A DNA stretch of 64,000 nucleotides from Pectinophora gossypiella (lineage: Eukaryota; Arthropoda; Insecta; Lepidoptera; Gelechiidae). Position numbers and translations under genes: made by a program. The notes beneath the pieces were generated by a model. It ran no database searches, was not told the origin of the DNA, and saw only the letters and a program-made list of their open reading frames with translations. The stretch covers positions 496,001 to 560,000 of the forward strand of contig NC_065421.1 in the NCBI RefSeq assembly GCF_024362695.1. Reading direction: 5' to 3'. Position 1 is the stretch's first letter; every line of letters starts with the position of its first letter. Of this stretch, positions 1-10,985 are shown in pieces.

Positions 1-110
1 CAATTTTATCAAAGTTATACCTGTCACTTTCTTATCCACTGTAAAGGAAAGGGAAGGGCATAAAATTTATAGAACACGGCAATTTTAAGCAGAAATTTAA
101 TCATCCCAAA
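1..110. repeat. MITE family L, one end only
   Basis: This resembles one terminal arm of the complete family L element at 39554-39935. Shared blocks include AAGTTATA, CCTGTCA, CTTATCC, AAAGGAAAGGGA and CATAAAATTTAT, in the same order. The rest of the element is outside the window or lost. Confidence 0.6.
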
Positions 111-519
111 ATTTTATGTTGGTCAAGAACCCGACAGACTTTTATAATAAACTATTTCTATTCTATTAAAAAACCTCCCTATAGATAAGCTAGTTTCAAT
201 CCAGTTCTAAAATCATGGTCTCATTTTTTACTCGGAATAAAATTAATTAGAAGGAATCGAAGTTTTGTTCAAGTCTTCTGATTATTACATGGTTTTCTAC
301 CCACCCCATTAAGAATCGTGGGCGTGAATTTATCTTCTGCAACATGGAATTGTTGTAAATTGCGCTATTATGCCGCGATGAGTACTATTATGTCGTTTAT
401 TATTCATCTTGGACGTAATGCGAACTCTTATTCGCTACGTGACACATTTACACTGCCTACTTGCGCAGTTCTATGTACAGGGTATCATTCAACATAACAT
501 AAGCAGGAAAGATGTATAC
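111..519. other. Intron sequence without recognisable features
   Basis: This is AT-rich sequence, presumably part of the large upstream intron of the pasilla-like gene. I see no exon, RNA gene or repeat boundary. The open frame that starts near 409 runs across the left end of the Tc1 element and is not a gene. Confidence 0.5.
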
Positions 520-521
520 TA

Positions 522-2158
522 CACTTCTCATCAAAAAAATCGAAACACCTTGCAAGTTTACGTTTTGTCAGGATTATCAGAAAAATGTGTACATTTAGGA
601 ATAAATGTTAAATGTCGTTTAATAGTGAGTAATATGAGCTTATCAAATCTTAATGTTAATGTTCTAAATTTAAATGAATTTTTCATAGGTTTCGTATTTT
701 GTTAAATGAGTCATTTTTATTCCGTATGGAGTATAAAGGAAATGGATAAAACAACACACGTAAATGAAAAAAAAAGCTAAAAAACGTTTATTTAATAACT
801 TGTATTCCCTCCCCGAGCTCTAATTACTGCTTCCATACGGTTCTTCATCGATCGGATGAGAGTCACGATCACATGCTGTGGTATATTGTCCCATTCCTCT
901 TGGATTGCATCTTGCAGCTGGCTAAGTGTTTCTGGGGCAGGATCTCTTGCTCGAATTCGTCTCTTTAATTCATCCCACAGATGTTCAATGGGATTCATGT
1001 CCGGGCTTCTTGCTGGCCATTCCATAATAGAGATATCGACTTCGTTAAGATAATCTCGTACGACGCCCGCGGTGTGAGCCCTAGCATTGTCGTGCATGAA
1101 TATGAAGCCGTTGCCAATAAAATGTGCATAGGGCATCACATGAGGCTCGAGACACTCTTCGACGTACCGATGACAGTTTAGTGCAGGCAGACGTGGCCCA
1201 GACACGAAAGCAAGCTCTGTCTTACCGTCGGCGCTGATTCCTCCCCAAACCGTCCACGAACCGCCACCATAGCTGACCTTTTCTTCAATGCAGCATTGTG
1301 CATAGCGTTCTCCGTCTCTTCTGTAGACCTTGTTCCTTCCGTCGTTACCATACAGCATAATTTTACACTCATCAGAAAAGAGAACTTTGCTCCACTGTAG
1401 GTATGACCAATTTAGGTGCTCACGTGCAAAGTTAAGGCGCGCTCTTCGATGGTCTGCAGTTAATTTCGGCCCATTTGCTGGCTTATGCGGTACCAGTCCA
1501 CGATCCTTCAACCTTGTTCTAATTGTAGAGTCACTTACAGCCACCCTTCGTACAACACGAAGCCGCTGCTGCAGTTGAAAAGCGTTAAGGCGTCGATTTC
1601 TTAAAGAAGTTGTTACAATAAATCGATCATCTCGCTCAGAAGTGACCCGATTCCTGCCAGATCCTGAACGGCGCGTGAACAAACCAGTCTCCCGATAACG
1701 TTTATAGACTCTATGAACAGATGACAGGCTTAGATGCAGTCTTGCAGCCACAACACGCTGACTAAGGCCAGAATCCAGCAATGCCACAACTTGGGCGGCT
1801 TCTGTGGGCGAAGTATCCATACGTTTTAGAAAAAAAAACCTTTTTTCAGACGTCCCAAAGTCACAGTATTGAAATAAAAAACAAAAAGTTTAAGGATAGG
1901 CGCCAATTTTTAGTTTTTAAACGCTAAATGTACTCCAACCCTAAACACACATTTGTCTCAAAACAGTGATTCATTTCGTTTATAAGATAAACAAATGAAA
2001 TTCTAATTTTGAATTTAGAATTTTCGCTTATTACTGTAATGGCCAAACTGCCAGCTATACATTTATGTATTTTTTTTCATCGTATGAATTCTTTTTTGTG
2101 TTAAATTCGGACAGAAACAATGAAAACGGAAGTGTTTCGATTTTTTTGATGAGAAGTG
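522..2158 (-). mobile_element. Tc1-like transposon, copy 1
   Basis: This is a complete element of 1637 bp. It has perfect 27-bp terminal inverted repeats starting CACTTCTCATC, and is flanked by TA on both sides (520-521 and 2159-2160), the expected Tc1/mariner target duplication. It carries one intact transposase gene on the minus strand. By eye it differs at only about ten positions from copy 2 at 9121-10755. It lies in an intron, antisense to the host gene. Confidence 0.95.
792..1820 (-). CDS. Tc1-family transposase (DD34E), copy 1
   Basis: This 342-residue protein is the cut-and-paste transposase of the surrounding element; it binds the terminal repeats and moves DNA into TA sites. An N-terminal paired-like helix-turn-helix region covers roughly residues 1-110, with a GRNR-type linker motif at about 55-58. 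The DDE catalytic domain follows. The acidic triad is visible as D150 (in FSDE), D244 (in HDNARAH) and E279 (in NPIEHLW). There are 34 residues between the last two, the canonical Tc1 spacing. Length is typical for the family and there is no stop or frameshift. It differs from copy 2 at residues 70 (T for P), 89 (V for F), 102 (T for R) and 171 (E for V). The substitution at 102 breaks the Arg-rich run that copy 2 keeps, so copy 2 may be nearer the active sequence. Whether either protein is active cannot be judged from sequence. Confidence 0.95.
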   Translation of the reverse strand: MDTSPTEAAQVVALLDSGLSQRVVAARLHLSLSSVHRVYKRYRETGLFTRRSGSGRNRVTSERDDRFIVTTSLRNRRLNAFQLQQRLRVVRRVAVSDSTIRTRLKDRGLVPHKPANGPKLTADHRRARLNFAREHLNWSYLQWSKVLFSDECKIMLYGNDGRNKVYRRDGERYAQCCIEEKVSYGGGSWTVWGGISADGKTELAFVSGPRLPALNCHRYVEECLEPHVMPYAHFIGNGFIFMHDNARAHTAGVVRDYLNEVDISIMEWPARSPDMNPIEHLWDELKRRIRARDPAPETLSQLQDAIQEEWDNIPQHVIVTLIRSMKNRMEAVIRARGGNTSY

Positions 2159-2274
2159 TATATACACCACTCAATTTTTCGCGGAGCAATGGTGTGGGGG
2201 AGCTATTATACTGTAGACGAATTTTTAAATGATAAGTTTTAATTTTAATACACACTTCCTCTCTTCCCTTCAAC

Positions 2275-2385
2275 GTTGCTGTGCCCTACAGGGTCCATGT
2301 TTTAGTTCCTGTGCCTATGTAACACCCCATTGTACTACATGGAATGCAATAAAGATTTGAATTTGAATTTTTGAATTTTGGGGGT
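2275..2385 (+). repeat. LINE-like 3' tail
   Basis: It ends in AATAAAG followed by a short GAATTT-type tandem run. This layout is common at 3' ends of insect non-LTR retrotransposons. No coding part is attached. Confidence 0.35.
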
Positions 2386-2619
2386 TCGCTGCCGGGCTTG
2401 GCACATTTTGATATCCACCCTCATAATAGATTGTAGTACATGTTAAGGATCGATGGAGCTGGCATGTTTTAAAAACAAAAGTTCCTAAAAATAAAGAGAA
2501 AAAAAAAATATACACCACTCCTCGCTAGCTAGGAGTTGTGTCCGGTTAATGGTAATAGGCTCTCCCCTCTTTACATGGGATGATGGGACTTAAAACAGCT
2601 GACGAAGAGTGGGTGTAAA

Positions 2620-2830
2620 CAGGGTGTTAGTGACATAGTAACGAAAATTTTGAGGGTTTATTCTGACCATGGTCCTGAGGTTATATCAAGTGTTATTTTC
2701 CATCGCAAAAGTGTCGAATTGAAAATAATTTTAAACAACAAAAAGGCATGAATTTTGCGCCGGAAATTCCATTTGATATTAACTCTGAATCATTCCCCTC
2801 AGTATTCGTTACGATGTCATTAATACACTG
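2620..2830. repeat. Foldback family J, monomer
   Basis: This is a 211-bp palindromic unit. It starts CAGGGTGTTAGTGACAT and ends with the inverted form ATGTCATTAATACACTG. The arms meet at an A-rich/T-rich centre. It is the single-unit version of the approximately 490-bp dimers at 30677, 32186 and 43186. Confidence 0.75.
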
Positions 2831-4517
2831 TATACTATACTATACACCTTTGCCTACTCCTTTCGAGATACAGGTATGATGTTATCTTCTTCTCTTGTTC
2901 TAATCATTTTATCCCATGTAGGGCTCGAATAACAGATTTCCACTCTTCGCGATCTTTTGCGGCCTCTGAAGCTTGCTCCCGAGTCCCAAGAACCGAGTCT
3001 TTGGGTTTGATCAGAGCTCGTCGAGAAGAGTGTTCCACAGGTCTCCTAAGGACCTGACTAATCCACCGTCACTTCCGTGTGCGTGTGCCTTCACAGTATT
3101 TTGCGAAGTTAATCCCCACAATTCTGTGTTTGTGTGATGCTATATTGTTTGTTAATTTACTTCTGTCTATATCACTACGAAATAAAAGATTGAATGATCG
3201 ATAGCCAAAACAACCGTCAGGCAGTCGAGAGGCATCTAAAGTAAACATGAGGCACGTCTAACTATTCAAAGTCTGCTTTGCTTACTCCGTCTGTCAACTA
3301 GCTTTGAAACACATCCATTCAATTGTACAGTGGAACACCGCTTTGACATTCGCTTCGGTTGATGTTCGAAAGGGCTTTATCTTGCGTTAAAGCTCCATTA
3401 CTGGCACTTTGCATTCTGTTATTATAGCGAAAAACCTTCTTGTATACTGCAAACAGAGGACGAAAAAGCATTCCAACCTTGTAAAACAAGACTAACATAC
3501 CCGCACGCGTTCACATTTTTACTTTGTAACGAAATGATAAAAAGAATAAATAAAAACGAGATGCTGTATTTTGATAAGAATCCCGCAACAAAAATATTTT
3601 TCAGAAACTTTTCGCTTGTAGATGGCTTAGTTTGCGTCGAGCCAAACTGACAATGAAAAAAGTTGGCTATCCGAACTGGCGCCCAACCTGGGGCCAATTT
3701 TTATTTTTTTACGGCGCTGTGACAAATTGTGTACAAAGTGGTTTTCAGCGCGAGAAATGTAATTATATACTCCTCTTGGCGTATTGCACGAATGTTGAAT
3801 ATTCGAGGTGAATGTTCACGGTGGATAATAGGTACATTTCCGGGCGAAGTTGCGAGGAACGGAACAAAGCGGTGACTGCTCAGGTTATTACTCAAGTTTC
3901 ACTTTGACTGCCGATCTCATGATTACTGTTCGCTGTTTTGTTTCCAACCAACCTCCAACCTTCAATTTTGTATACCTATGTAAAAAGTATTTTTAAGTTA
4001 TTTTTCAATAGGTATGATTTTCTTAGAAAACCCATTCTCCCTTTATTGCTTTCAATAGACATTATTCTCTTCGTACACGTTCGTCGAGTACGAGCCCTCT
4101 TGAATCTTGACCTCTTTGGACTCGCTTATTTGATTCTCGATTTCAAAAGGGGATTTACTTTCCCTTTCAAAGACCAAGTGATCAATACGTTTGCGTTATC
4201 CACCCTTTAACTTCTCAAAGTATAAAGTTGCCAGTTTCATTGCGGATTTCAACAAAAAAAGACGAGGTTTAAACGTTGTGGAAACGAGCCGTTACTCTTT
4301 AGTGTTACGGCCGCCATTTTTCCCTGTCACAGAGACGGGTGTTTACAAGCGTATCGTTTTACCCGGCATATCTCCCGGCCCGGACGTATCTTTTTACCCC
4401 GGATGGCATTAAGGCCGGTTTAGATTCCAGTATCCTGGGTAACGAATTGTGTCGGGGCTACAGATTTGACCTGGATAAGGAAGTGTAGGTGTTACAAATG
4501 ACTCGAATACATTTACA
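2831..4517. other. Intron, no gene seen
   Basis: No exon or RNA gene is recognisable. Open frames here are short and show no family motif. Much of 3400-4440 looks like single-copy sequence. Confidence 0.5.
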
Positions 4518-4860
4518 TTAATAATAATAATAAAATAATAATAAAATTAATTATTACTCAAACAAGGTACAATTTAAACACTTAACAGCGAGCCCTGCAC
4601 TAGGGATCACCCTGTATCGCAGTGGCTCAATGAGATATAATTTTCGCTTAAAATTAATAAAATTATACATCAAGTCCGGTGGAAACTTAACTTACTAGTA
4701 GAATAATACAATTAAAAATTATATTAAGAAAGATAGGAAATAACAAATCTTAGAATCTAAAACATTTAGAACAATCTTAAAAGAAATTGAGATCAAGATG
4801 AAAATACAACAAAATTTTAAGTTATAAAAAGGACATGTAACAATAGAAGTATTAGGTATG

Positions 4861-4920
4861 TATGTGTGTGTGTGTGTGCGTGTGTGGGAGAGAGAGAAAG
4901 AGAGGTGTGTGTGTGTATGT
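4861..4920. repeat. TG/GA microsatellite
   Basis: Runs of TG dinucleotides flank a short GAGAGA tract within the 3' untranslated part of the LINE. Confidence 0.85.
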
Positions 4921-4957
4921 TGCGTTTGGGTGTGTGACCACAGAGACGTATGGAACA

Positions 4958-6325
4958 TTATGTTAGAGGTTTTATAATAATTTCTGTATGTAGGTAAGAC
5001 AATGTTAATAGCCATTGACGGACCTGTTTTTTGGCCTGGTATGAATTGCAGAGTTTAATATTACAGCTATTTACCACCTTGTTGTAAATAACAGATTGCA
5101 TGAACTCCGGAAGTTGTCGCGCGAATGACGAATTTACTTGAGGCAGGGGAAGCCTAATTGATCGTTTGTTTAAAAGATCTTTATAATCCGGACAAGTAAT
5201 GAATTTACGATGCATTTTGAGTGTAGATTTCAGTATAAACAGTTGGCGTACATTTAGTACCCCCGCCTCAGCATACAGTAAGTTGGTAGGATATAGGTAT
5301 GTCTTTTTCAGCATTACCTTCAAGACTGATCTCTGGGCTCTTTCGAGCTCTAGCATTATTGTAACGCCTTTTCCACCCCATACGCTATTACAGTATGTTA
5401 TTATGGATTCGCACAGGGATTGGTAGACCATTCGCAAGACTTTTATATCGGCGGAGTTCCTTAGGAGTTTCATGACATAGATTTGCTTTCTGACTCTTCC
5501 ACCTAACTGTGATATGTGATGATTGAAAGATAAATTTTGGTCAATATGTACCCCAAGGTATTTAATATGTTTAACTCTTTCTATTTCTTCGCAGTGACTT
5601 TGAGCAGCGTCGGAGCAGGTGGAATGTATTTTTAAGTGGGTTATTGATTTTGGATCGGTTACTTTGGTCTTGTGGAAGCAGATGAATTTCGTTTTTGATG
5701 TGTTTAGGGTCAGTAAGTTGTTATTTAGCCAGTTTTTGATGTTAATTAGTCCCTGATTAGCGTTTTCAAGAGCAGTTGACCATGACTGGCCATGGAATAG
5801 AAGAGCAGTGTCGTCTGCGTAACAGATGACATCAACATCGGAGGCAAGATGACTAGAGATGTCGTTTATATACAGCTGGAAGAGGGTAGGCCCAAGCACA
5901 CTACCTTGGGGAACGCCAAATTCAATGGGTAGATTGTCACTGATGTTATCGCAAATTTTTATACATTGGTGGCGGTCAGTAAGGTAGCTTTGGAACCAAG
6001 ATAATGGATGGCCTCTGATGCCTGCATATTCTAATTTTTTTAGAAGAATTGGCACTGACACAGTGTCGAAGGCTTTTGCAAGATCTAGAAATACACCTGT
6101 GCATTTTTGCCTATTATCCAGGTACTTGCAGATTAACTTAACCAGCGACTCAACAGCACTTTCAGTTGATCTACCTCTACGAAACCCGTATTGATTGTCA
6201 CAGATAATGTTATGTTTTTCTAGAAAATTGACATTCCATTCCAAGTTTGAATTACTTAGGAAGAGTCGCTTAGAGCTATATGCAAAAGTTTCTAGACGCT
6301 GCCATAATAAAAGTAAGTTCTCCAA
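4958..6325 (-). CDS. Reverse transcriptase, partial (LINE ORF2 fragment)
   Basis: About 455 codons remain open. The listed start is only the first codon after a stop (a TTG), not a real initiation site. Counting from it, the RT finger/palm motifs are FLDLAKAFDTV near 79-89, GVPQGSVLGP near 137-146 and the catalytic YADD at 169-172. A thumb and C-terminal region follow. The protein would copy LINE RNA into the genome at nicked target sites. Conserved RT blocks that normally precede this part are absent and the frame upstream is broken, so this is a dead, truncated copy. Its frame has nevertheless stayed open for nearly 1.4 kb, which suggests a fairly recent insertion. Confidence 0.85.
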   Translation of the reverse strand: MENLLLLWQRLETFAYSSKRLFLSNSNLEWNVNFLEKHNIICDNQYGFRRGRSTESAVESLVKLICKYLDNRQKCTGVFLDLAKAFDTVSVPILLKKLEYAGIRGHPLSWFQSYLTDRHQCIKICDNISDNLPIEFGVPQGSVLGPTLFQLYINDISSHLASDVDVICYADDTALLFHGQSWSTALENANQGLINIKNWLNNNLLTLNTSKTKFICFHKTKVTDPKSITHLKIHSTCSDAAQSHCEEIERVKHIKYLGVHIDQNLSFNHHISQLGGRVRKQIYVMKLLRNSADIKVLRMVYQSLCESIITYCNSVWGGKGVTIMLELERAQRSVLKVMLKKTYLYPTNLLYAEAGVLNVRQLFILKSTLKMHRKFITCPDYKDLLNKRSIRLPLPQVNSSFARQLPEFMQSVIYNKVVNSCNIKLCNSYQAKKQVRQWLLTLSYLHTEIIIKPLT

Positions 6326-6340
6326 GTATTTCTCTCAAGA

Positions 6341-7480
6341 GCGTAACTTGTGTTTCCATGTTTTAGTTCGCAGCCGTTTCCTTTACAGCCACAGCGTGTA
6401 AATCGAAGTAAGTCGTCGACTTAAAGCTCGCATTGAAACAGTCCAGCGAGTCAACTCCGACCACTTTCTTCCACTGAACAATAACGACAGTAACTTCCAT
6501 ACTGTCTCATTGGAAATGTCTCGCTTGTAAATTTGTTTGGAGTTAGAAAGTCCTAACTGTTCGCACATGATGAATACTTAACTAGTTCCAATGCGGAGAT
6601 GAAACGCTAAGTTTGCACGGAACTCCAACTCGCACCAGTTGTTATTAGGAAAATTATTCTCGACGACTGTCTCTTAAAAGATCCTATCTTATCAGTCATC
6701 TATCTGCCATCAGACATCTATCTGTAGCATTATCAAAGATTATGCCATCTTGTTTGTTTACCAGTTCTATTTTCGGCAAGGGAATGGAAACGCGAATAAG
6801 TTTCGATTTGGCGGATTGATGTTTGTAAATAAAATACAGAAATGAAACGGTGGCTTGTACGGAAAACCGCTTCAAGCGTCGAAATGACTTTTATTGCAGG
6901 CTCTTTAATAAACTTAAGACGTTTATCCAGGCAAATATATCCCGACAAACATGAAACAGTGTTTAATATGTAATGAACTTACATAAATCGCGGCTGATTT
7001 TGCAAACTGACGTATCTGCAATATGTTGCTAAAAAATTGTGTTTTATTGACAATAGCAGGTGCAAATCAGTACCGCCGAAAAATTCAGATACGTCAGTTC
7101 GCGACATCAGCGACGAAATTGTTGGGCAGAATTACATTTTTATTTGACGTGACTTCCTTACTTTGGCGCGCACTCCCTAACTCCTAAACGGCTTACTGTC
7201 ATTCAGATTAAAGTTAGACCTGGCAGCAGTAGGTAATTTCTTGCGAGGCGGAGTGTTCGTTTTTTTATTCTATACCTATGGGCTAAAATAAAATATATTT
7301 CTTACGTTAGAAAAAGAAGATTCCATGATCTCCCCTAGCGTTATCCCGTTTTTATGAAATCCGCTTAGGAAACACTAGATAAAAAAGACACAATTAATCC
7401 CTTAATAGACTCCTAGACCAAAACCTTCTCTATCCTCAACAAAAATCACCATCTAACAGATGCATTCCGTTTGTCCGCAG
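6341..7480. other. Intron, no gene seen
   Basis: No coding exon is recognised until the acceptor at 7479-7480. Near 6990-7115 there is a loose inverted similarity around GACGTATCTG and CAGATACGTC. Confidence 0.5.
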
Positions 7481-7635
7481 GCACGACGGAGCGCGCTTGC
7501 CTGATCACGGGGTCGGTGGACGGCATCATGGTAGTGCTGGACTTCATCATGGATAAGATCAAGGAGAAGCCAGAGCTCGTCAAGCCCTTTCCCGAGGGCG
7601 TCGACACCAAGATGCCGCAAGATAGGGACAAGCAG
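7481..7635 (+). CDS. ps: pasilla/Nova-like RNA-binding protein, exon with second half of KH1
   Basis: This internal exon is bounded by an acceptor ending TTGTCCGCAG and the donor GTAAGA at 7636. It starts with two bases of a split Gly codon and gives 52 codons ending on a codon boundary. The product begins GTTERACLITGS and continues through FIMDKIKEKP, the hallmark second half of the first KH domain of Nova/pasilla proteins. These are nuclear regulators that bind YCAY RNA and control alternative splicing. The first half of KH1, with its GxxG loop, must be encoded upstream of the window. The exon ends RDKQ and joins in frame to VKILVPNSTAG in the next exon, 28.4 kb downstream. Tc1 elements lie about 5.3 kb before it and 1.5 kb after it. 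Confidence 0.93.
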
Positions 7636-7649
7636 GTAAGACGCGCTAT

Positions 7650-7890
7650 GGATTGAGGATTAGAACCCTGTCGCAATAACACGTTTCGATGTTTAGCAAC
7701 ATTTTGTACTTATTGTTGCAATTAGTTAATGCGACACGGTTCCAACATGAAAGAGTAGCCCGAACTCATCGAGGGCGTCGACACGACTTTAGTTTACAAC
7801 TTTGTCGCATATTAACGTGTTTGACGTTTACTGAGACTGTGGCAATTTGTCAAATATGTTATTGCGACATGGTTCATAAAGTATAGGTAT
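7650..7890. repeat. Degenerate duplicated segment and family K relic
   Basis: Blocks such as CCCTGTCGCA, TTGTCAAATATG and GCGACATGGTT match MITE family K (27881, 29308, 31422) in order, but with extra sequence. Positions 7757-7784 resemble part of the exon just upstream (7568-7607) with 12 bases lost. Confidence 0.4.
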
Positions 7891-8014
7891 AAAATACAGC
7901 AGGACAGAAAGATAGCGTACAGCATAGAGCGAAAGAGACAACAAGAAAATGCACTATTCTGACAGCTATCCTACGCGACATGTTATTTACACAGAAGGCA
8001 TATACGTACCTATT

Positions 8015-8395
8015 ACTACGGTCAAGAGCATTATTATGCACTAGCGACCCGCCCCGGCTTCGCTAGGGTGCAATGCTGAGGATAAAATTAAATTATTTAC
8101 GACATCACATTAAAAACCTCAAAAATAACAGTATTTCTCCACTATTTAATGGATGTTATTATACATACAAACCTTCCTCTTGAATCACTCTATCTATTAA
8201 AAAAAACCGCATCAAAATCCGTTGCGTACTTTTAAAGATTTAAGCGTACATAGGGATCTAGGGACAGAAAAAGCAACTTTGTTTTATACTATGTAGTGAT
8301 AAAGTTTAGAACCCTGTCGCATTTACATATTTCTAATTTTCTGAGACTATGTTCCAACTTGTCAAATGTAAATAAAGTATCTCGCGACATTTTAA
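8015..8395. repeat. Old dispersed repeat and family K relic
   Basis: The stretch CGACCCGCCCCGGCTTCGC opens a repeat type common in moth introns. It is followed at 8305-8395 by CCCTGTCGCA and TTGTCAAATGTAA blocks like those of family K. Confidence 0.4.
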
Positions 8396-9118
8396 GGATT
8401 CACCTTTGGTTGGCGTCGGGATCGTAGAGCCGCCTCAGGTACGCGCGATAAAAAGTACAACTATGTAGTGAATTTCGATCGCGGCAAATGTACAGATAAC
8501 GTTAAAAAGGCTATAAAAATGCTTATATAGCACCTGCGGAGAAACAAACAAATGTAAACATACTGCGCGCGTGACGCTCACAATAATAATTGTCACATGA
8601 AAAAGCAAATCTTTACGATGCACGTGCCGTTGTGGAGTTTCTTTCTCCGCAACCATTCATCATTTATTACAGACAACTAAGACAAATAGCTTAACCTGAG
8701 TGTGCGTACGATTTTAAAGGCTTATCCATATTTATTTATTATGTATTTTCATCATTTCTTTTTATTCTTTGCATTTTATTTTAAATAATACTAGATAGAT
8801 AGAATTACAAAAAGTCAAATAATCCAACTTAAAATTACTTAACCTAGAACCCACTCCGTGTCAAACCCGGCCCAAAAGTCCCCATGACACTAGCAGCGTT
8901 ACCGCGCTGGATTGCCACGGACAACCTCTGAGCCAAGTAAGACCCGGAGCGGGATTATTTATTTAATAATGAATCACTTACAGCTATGCACATTATAACA
9001 TTTAGTTAGGACATAATTAAAGACAAAAAAAGTCATTCTATCAACTGGGGTACCGCGGCTACTCTCTCTATAAACGCATACCAAAAACGAAACCGTCACA
9101 CAAATACTTCAGCAGATA
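8396..9118. other. Intron, no gene seen
   Basis: Single-copy-looking sequence with a probable repeat fragment at 8865-8955. No exon is recognised. Confidence 0.4.
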
Positions 9119-9120
9119 TA

Positions 9121-10755
9121 CACTTCTCATCAAAAAAATCGAAACACCTTGCAAGTTTACGTTTTGTCAGGATTATCAGAAAAATGTGTACATTTAGGAA
9201 TAAATGTTAAATGTCGTTTAATAGTGAGTAATATGAGCTTATCAAATCTTAATGTTAATGTTCTAAATTTAAATGAATTTTTCATAGGTTTCGTATTTTG
9301 TTAAATGAGTCATTTTTATTCCGTATGGAGTATAAAGGAAATGGATAAAACAACACACGTAAATGAAAAAAAAAGCTAAAAAACGTTTATTTAATAACTT
9401 GTATTCCCTCCCCGAGCTCTAATTACTGCTTCCATACGGTTCTTCATCGATCGGATGAGAGTCACGATCACATGCTGTGGTATATTGTCCCATTCCTCTT
9501 GGATTGCATCTTGCAGCTGGCTAAGTGTTTCTGGGGCAGGATCTCTTGCTCGAATTCGTCTCTTTAATTCATCCCACAGATGTTCAATGGGATTCATGTC
9601 CGGGCTTCTTGCTGGCCATTCCATAATAGAGATATCGACTTCGTTAAGATAATCTCGTACGACGCCCGCGGTGTGAGCCCTAGCATTGTCGTGCATGAAT
9701 ATGAAGCCGTTGCCAATAAAATGTGCATAGGGCATCACATGAGGCTCGAGACACTCTTCGACGTACCGATGACAGTTTAGTGCAGGCAGACGTGGCCCAG
9801 ACACGAAAGCAAGCTCTGTCTTACCGTCGGCGCTGATTCCTCCCCAAACCGTCCACGAACCGCCACCATAGCTGACCTTTTCTTCAATGCAGCATTGTGC
9901 ATAGCGTACTCCGTCTCTTCTGTAGACCTTGTTCCTTCCGTCGTTACCATACAGCATAATTTTACACTCATCAGAAAAGAGAACTTTGCTCCACTGTAGG
10001 TATGACCAATTTAGGTGCTCACGTGCAAAGTTAAGGCGCGCTCTTCGATGGTCTGCAGTTAATTTCGGCCCATTTGCTGGCTTATGCGGTACCAGTCCAC
10101 GATCCTTCAACCTTCTTCTAATTGTAGAGTCACTTACAGCTACCCTTCGTACAAAACGAAGCCGCTGCTGCAGTTGAAAAGCGTTAAGGCGTCGATTTCT
10201 TAAAGAAGTTGGTACAATAAATCGATCATCTCGCTCAGAAGTGACCCGATTCCTGCCAGATCCTGAACGGCGCGTGAACAAACCAGTCTCCCGATAACGT
10301 TTATAGACTCTATGAACAGATGACAGGCTTAGATGCAGTCTTGCAGCCACAACACGCTGACTAAGGCCAGAATCTAGCAATGCCACAACTTGGGCGGCTT
10401 CTGTGGGCGAAGTATCCATACGTTTTAGAAAAAAAACCTTTTTTCAGACGTCCCAAAGTCACAGTATTGAAATAAAAAACAAAAAGTTTAAGGATAGGCG
10501 CCAATTTTTAGTTTTTAAACGCTAAATGTACTCCAACCCTAAACACACATTTGTCTCAAAACAGTGATTCATTTCGTTTATAAGATAAACAAATTAAATT
10601 CTAATTTTGAAATTGAATTTTCGCTTATTACTGTAATGGCCAAACTGCCAGCTATACATTTATGTATTTTTTTTCATCGTATGAATTCTTTTTTGTGTTA
10701 AATTCGGACAGAAACAATGAAAACGGAAGTGTTTCGATTTTTTTGATGAGAAGTG
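9121..10755 (-). mobile_element. Tc1-like transposon, copy 2
   Basis: This is a complete 1635-bp element with the same 27-bp terminal inverted repeats as copy 1. It is flanked by TA at 9119-9120 and 10756-10757. It is in the same orientation as copy 1, so the two form long direct repeats around the exon at 7481-7635. Confidence 0.95.
9391..10419 (-). CDS. Tc1-family transposase (DD34E), copy 2
   Basis: This 342-residue transposase is intact from start to stop. It has the N-terminal helix-turn-helix DNA-binding region and the catalytic residues D150, D244 and E279 with DD34E spacing. It differs from copy 1 at four residues only: P70, F89, R102 and V171. R102 restores a run of basic residues in the second DNA-binding helix region, as in many Tc1 proteins. 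It is therefore a candidate source of mobility for related non-autonomous elements. Expression and activity are unknown. Confidence 0.95.
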   Translation of the reverse strand: MDTSPTEAAQVVALLDSGLSQRVVAARLHLSLSSVHRVYKRYRETGLFTRRSGSGRNRVTSERDDRFIVPTSLRNRRLNAFQLQQRLRFVRRVAVSDSTIRRRLKDRGLVPHKPANGPKLTADHRRARLNFAREHLNWSYLQWSKVLFSDECKIMLYGNDGRNKVYRRDGVRYAQCCIEEKVSYGGGSWTVWGGISADGKTELAFVSGPRLPALNCHRYVEECLEPHVMPYAHFIGNGFIFMHDNARAHTAGVVRDYLNEVDISIMEWPARSPDMNPIEHLWDELKRRIRARDPAPETLSQLQDAIQEEWDNIPQHVIVTLIRSMKNRMEAVIRARGGNTSY

Positions 10756-10829
10756 TATTAGTTGGTGAGAATTCACTGAATACCATAACTTTGCCATTTT
10801 TTTTTTGACGTTATGTGATAGGTGGGACT

Positions 10830-10985
10830 CCCCCCTTCTAAAAAGGTGGATGGAGCTTCACACTCTATAATTTGAATTTATAATCGCCCGAATAATGTCC
10901 TACTAACACTAGTTTATAAGTCGTTTGTATACTAACATTCTATGGCCTTTGTCCGAAATAAACGATTTTATTTATTTATTTATTG
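10830..10985 (+). repeat. LINE-like 3' tail
   Basis: The segment ends GAAATAAACGATTTTATT and then repeated TTTA units. This is a common ending of moth non-LTR retrotransposons. No ORF is attached. Confidence 0.4.

Larger units (their letters stand above)
4518..6340 (-). mobile_element. 5'-truncated non-LTR retrotransposon
   Basis: A reverse-transcriptase frame on the minus strand is followed by a 3' untranslated stretch. That stretch ends in an ATT microsatellite at about 4518-4553, a plausible 3' tail. A stop codon lies just upstream of the open part and the first half of the element (endonuclease, ORF1) is missing. The 5' boundary is not exact. The motifs fit the Jockey/CR1 group of LINEs, but the clade cannot be fixed by eye. 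Confidence 0.75.

Noticed and set aside
3938..4412. Possible small genes between 3938 and 4412
   Set aside because: Two short overlapping frames with no signal peptide, domain, splice context or codon bias.
6383..6568. Upstream continuation of the LINE ORF
   Set aside because: The frame does not connect to the reverse transcriptase and shows no LINE linker or endonuclease motif.
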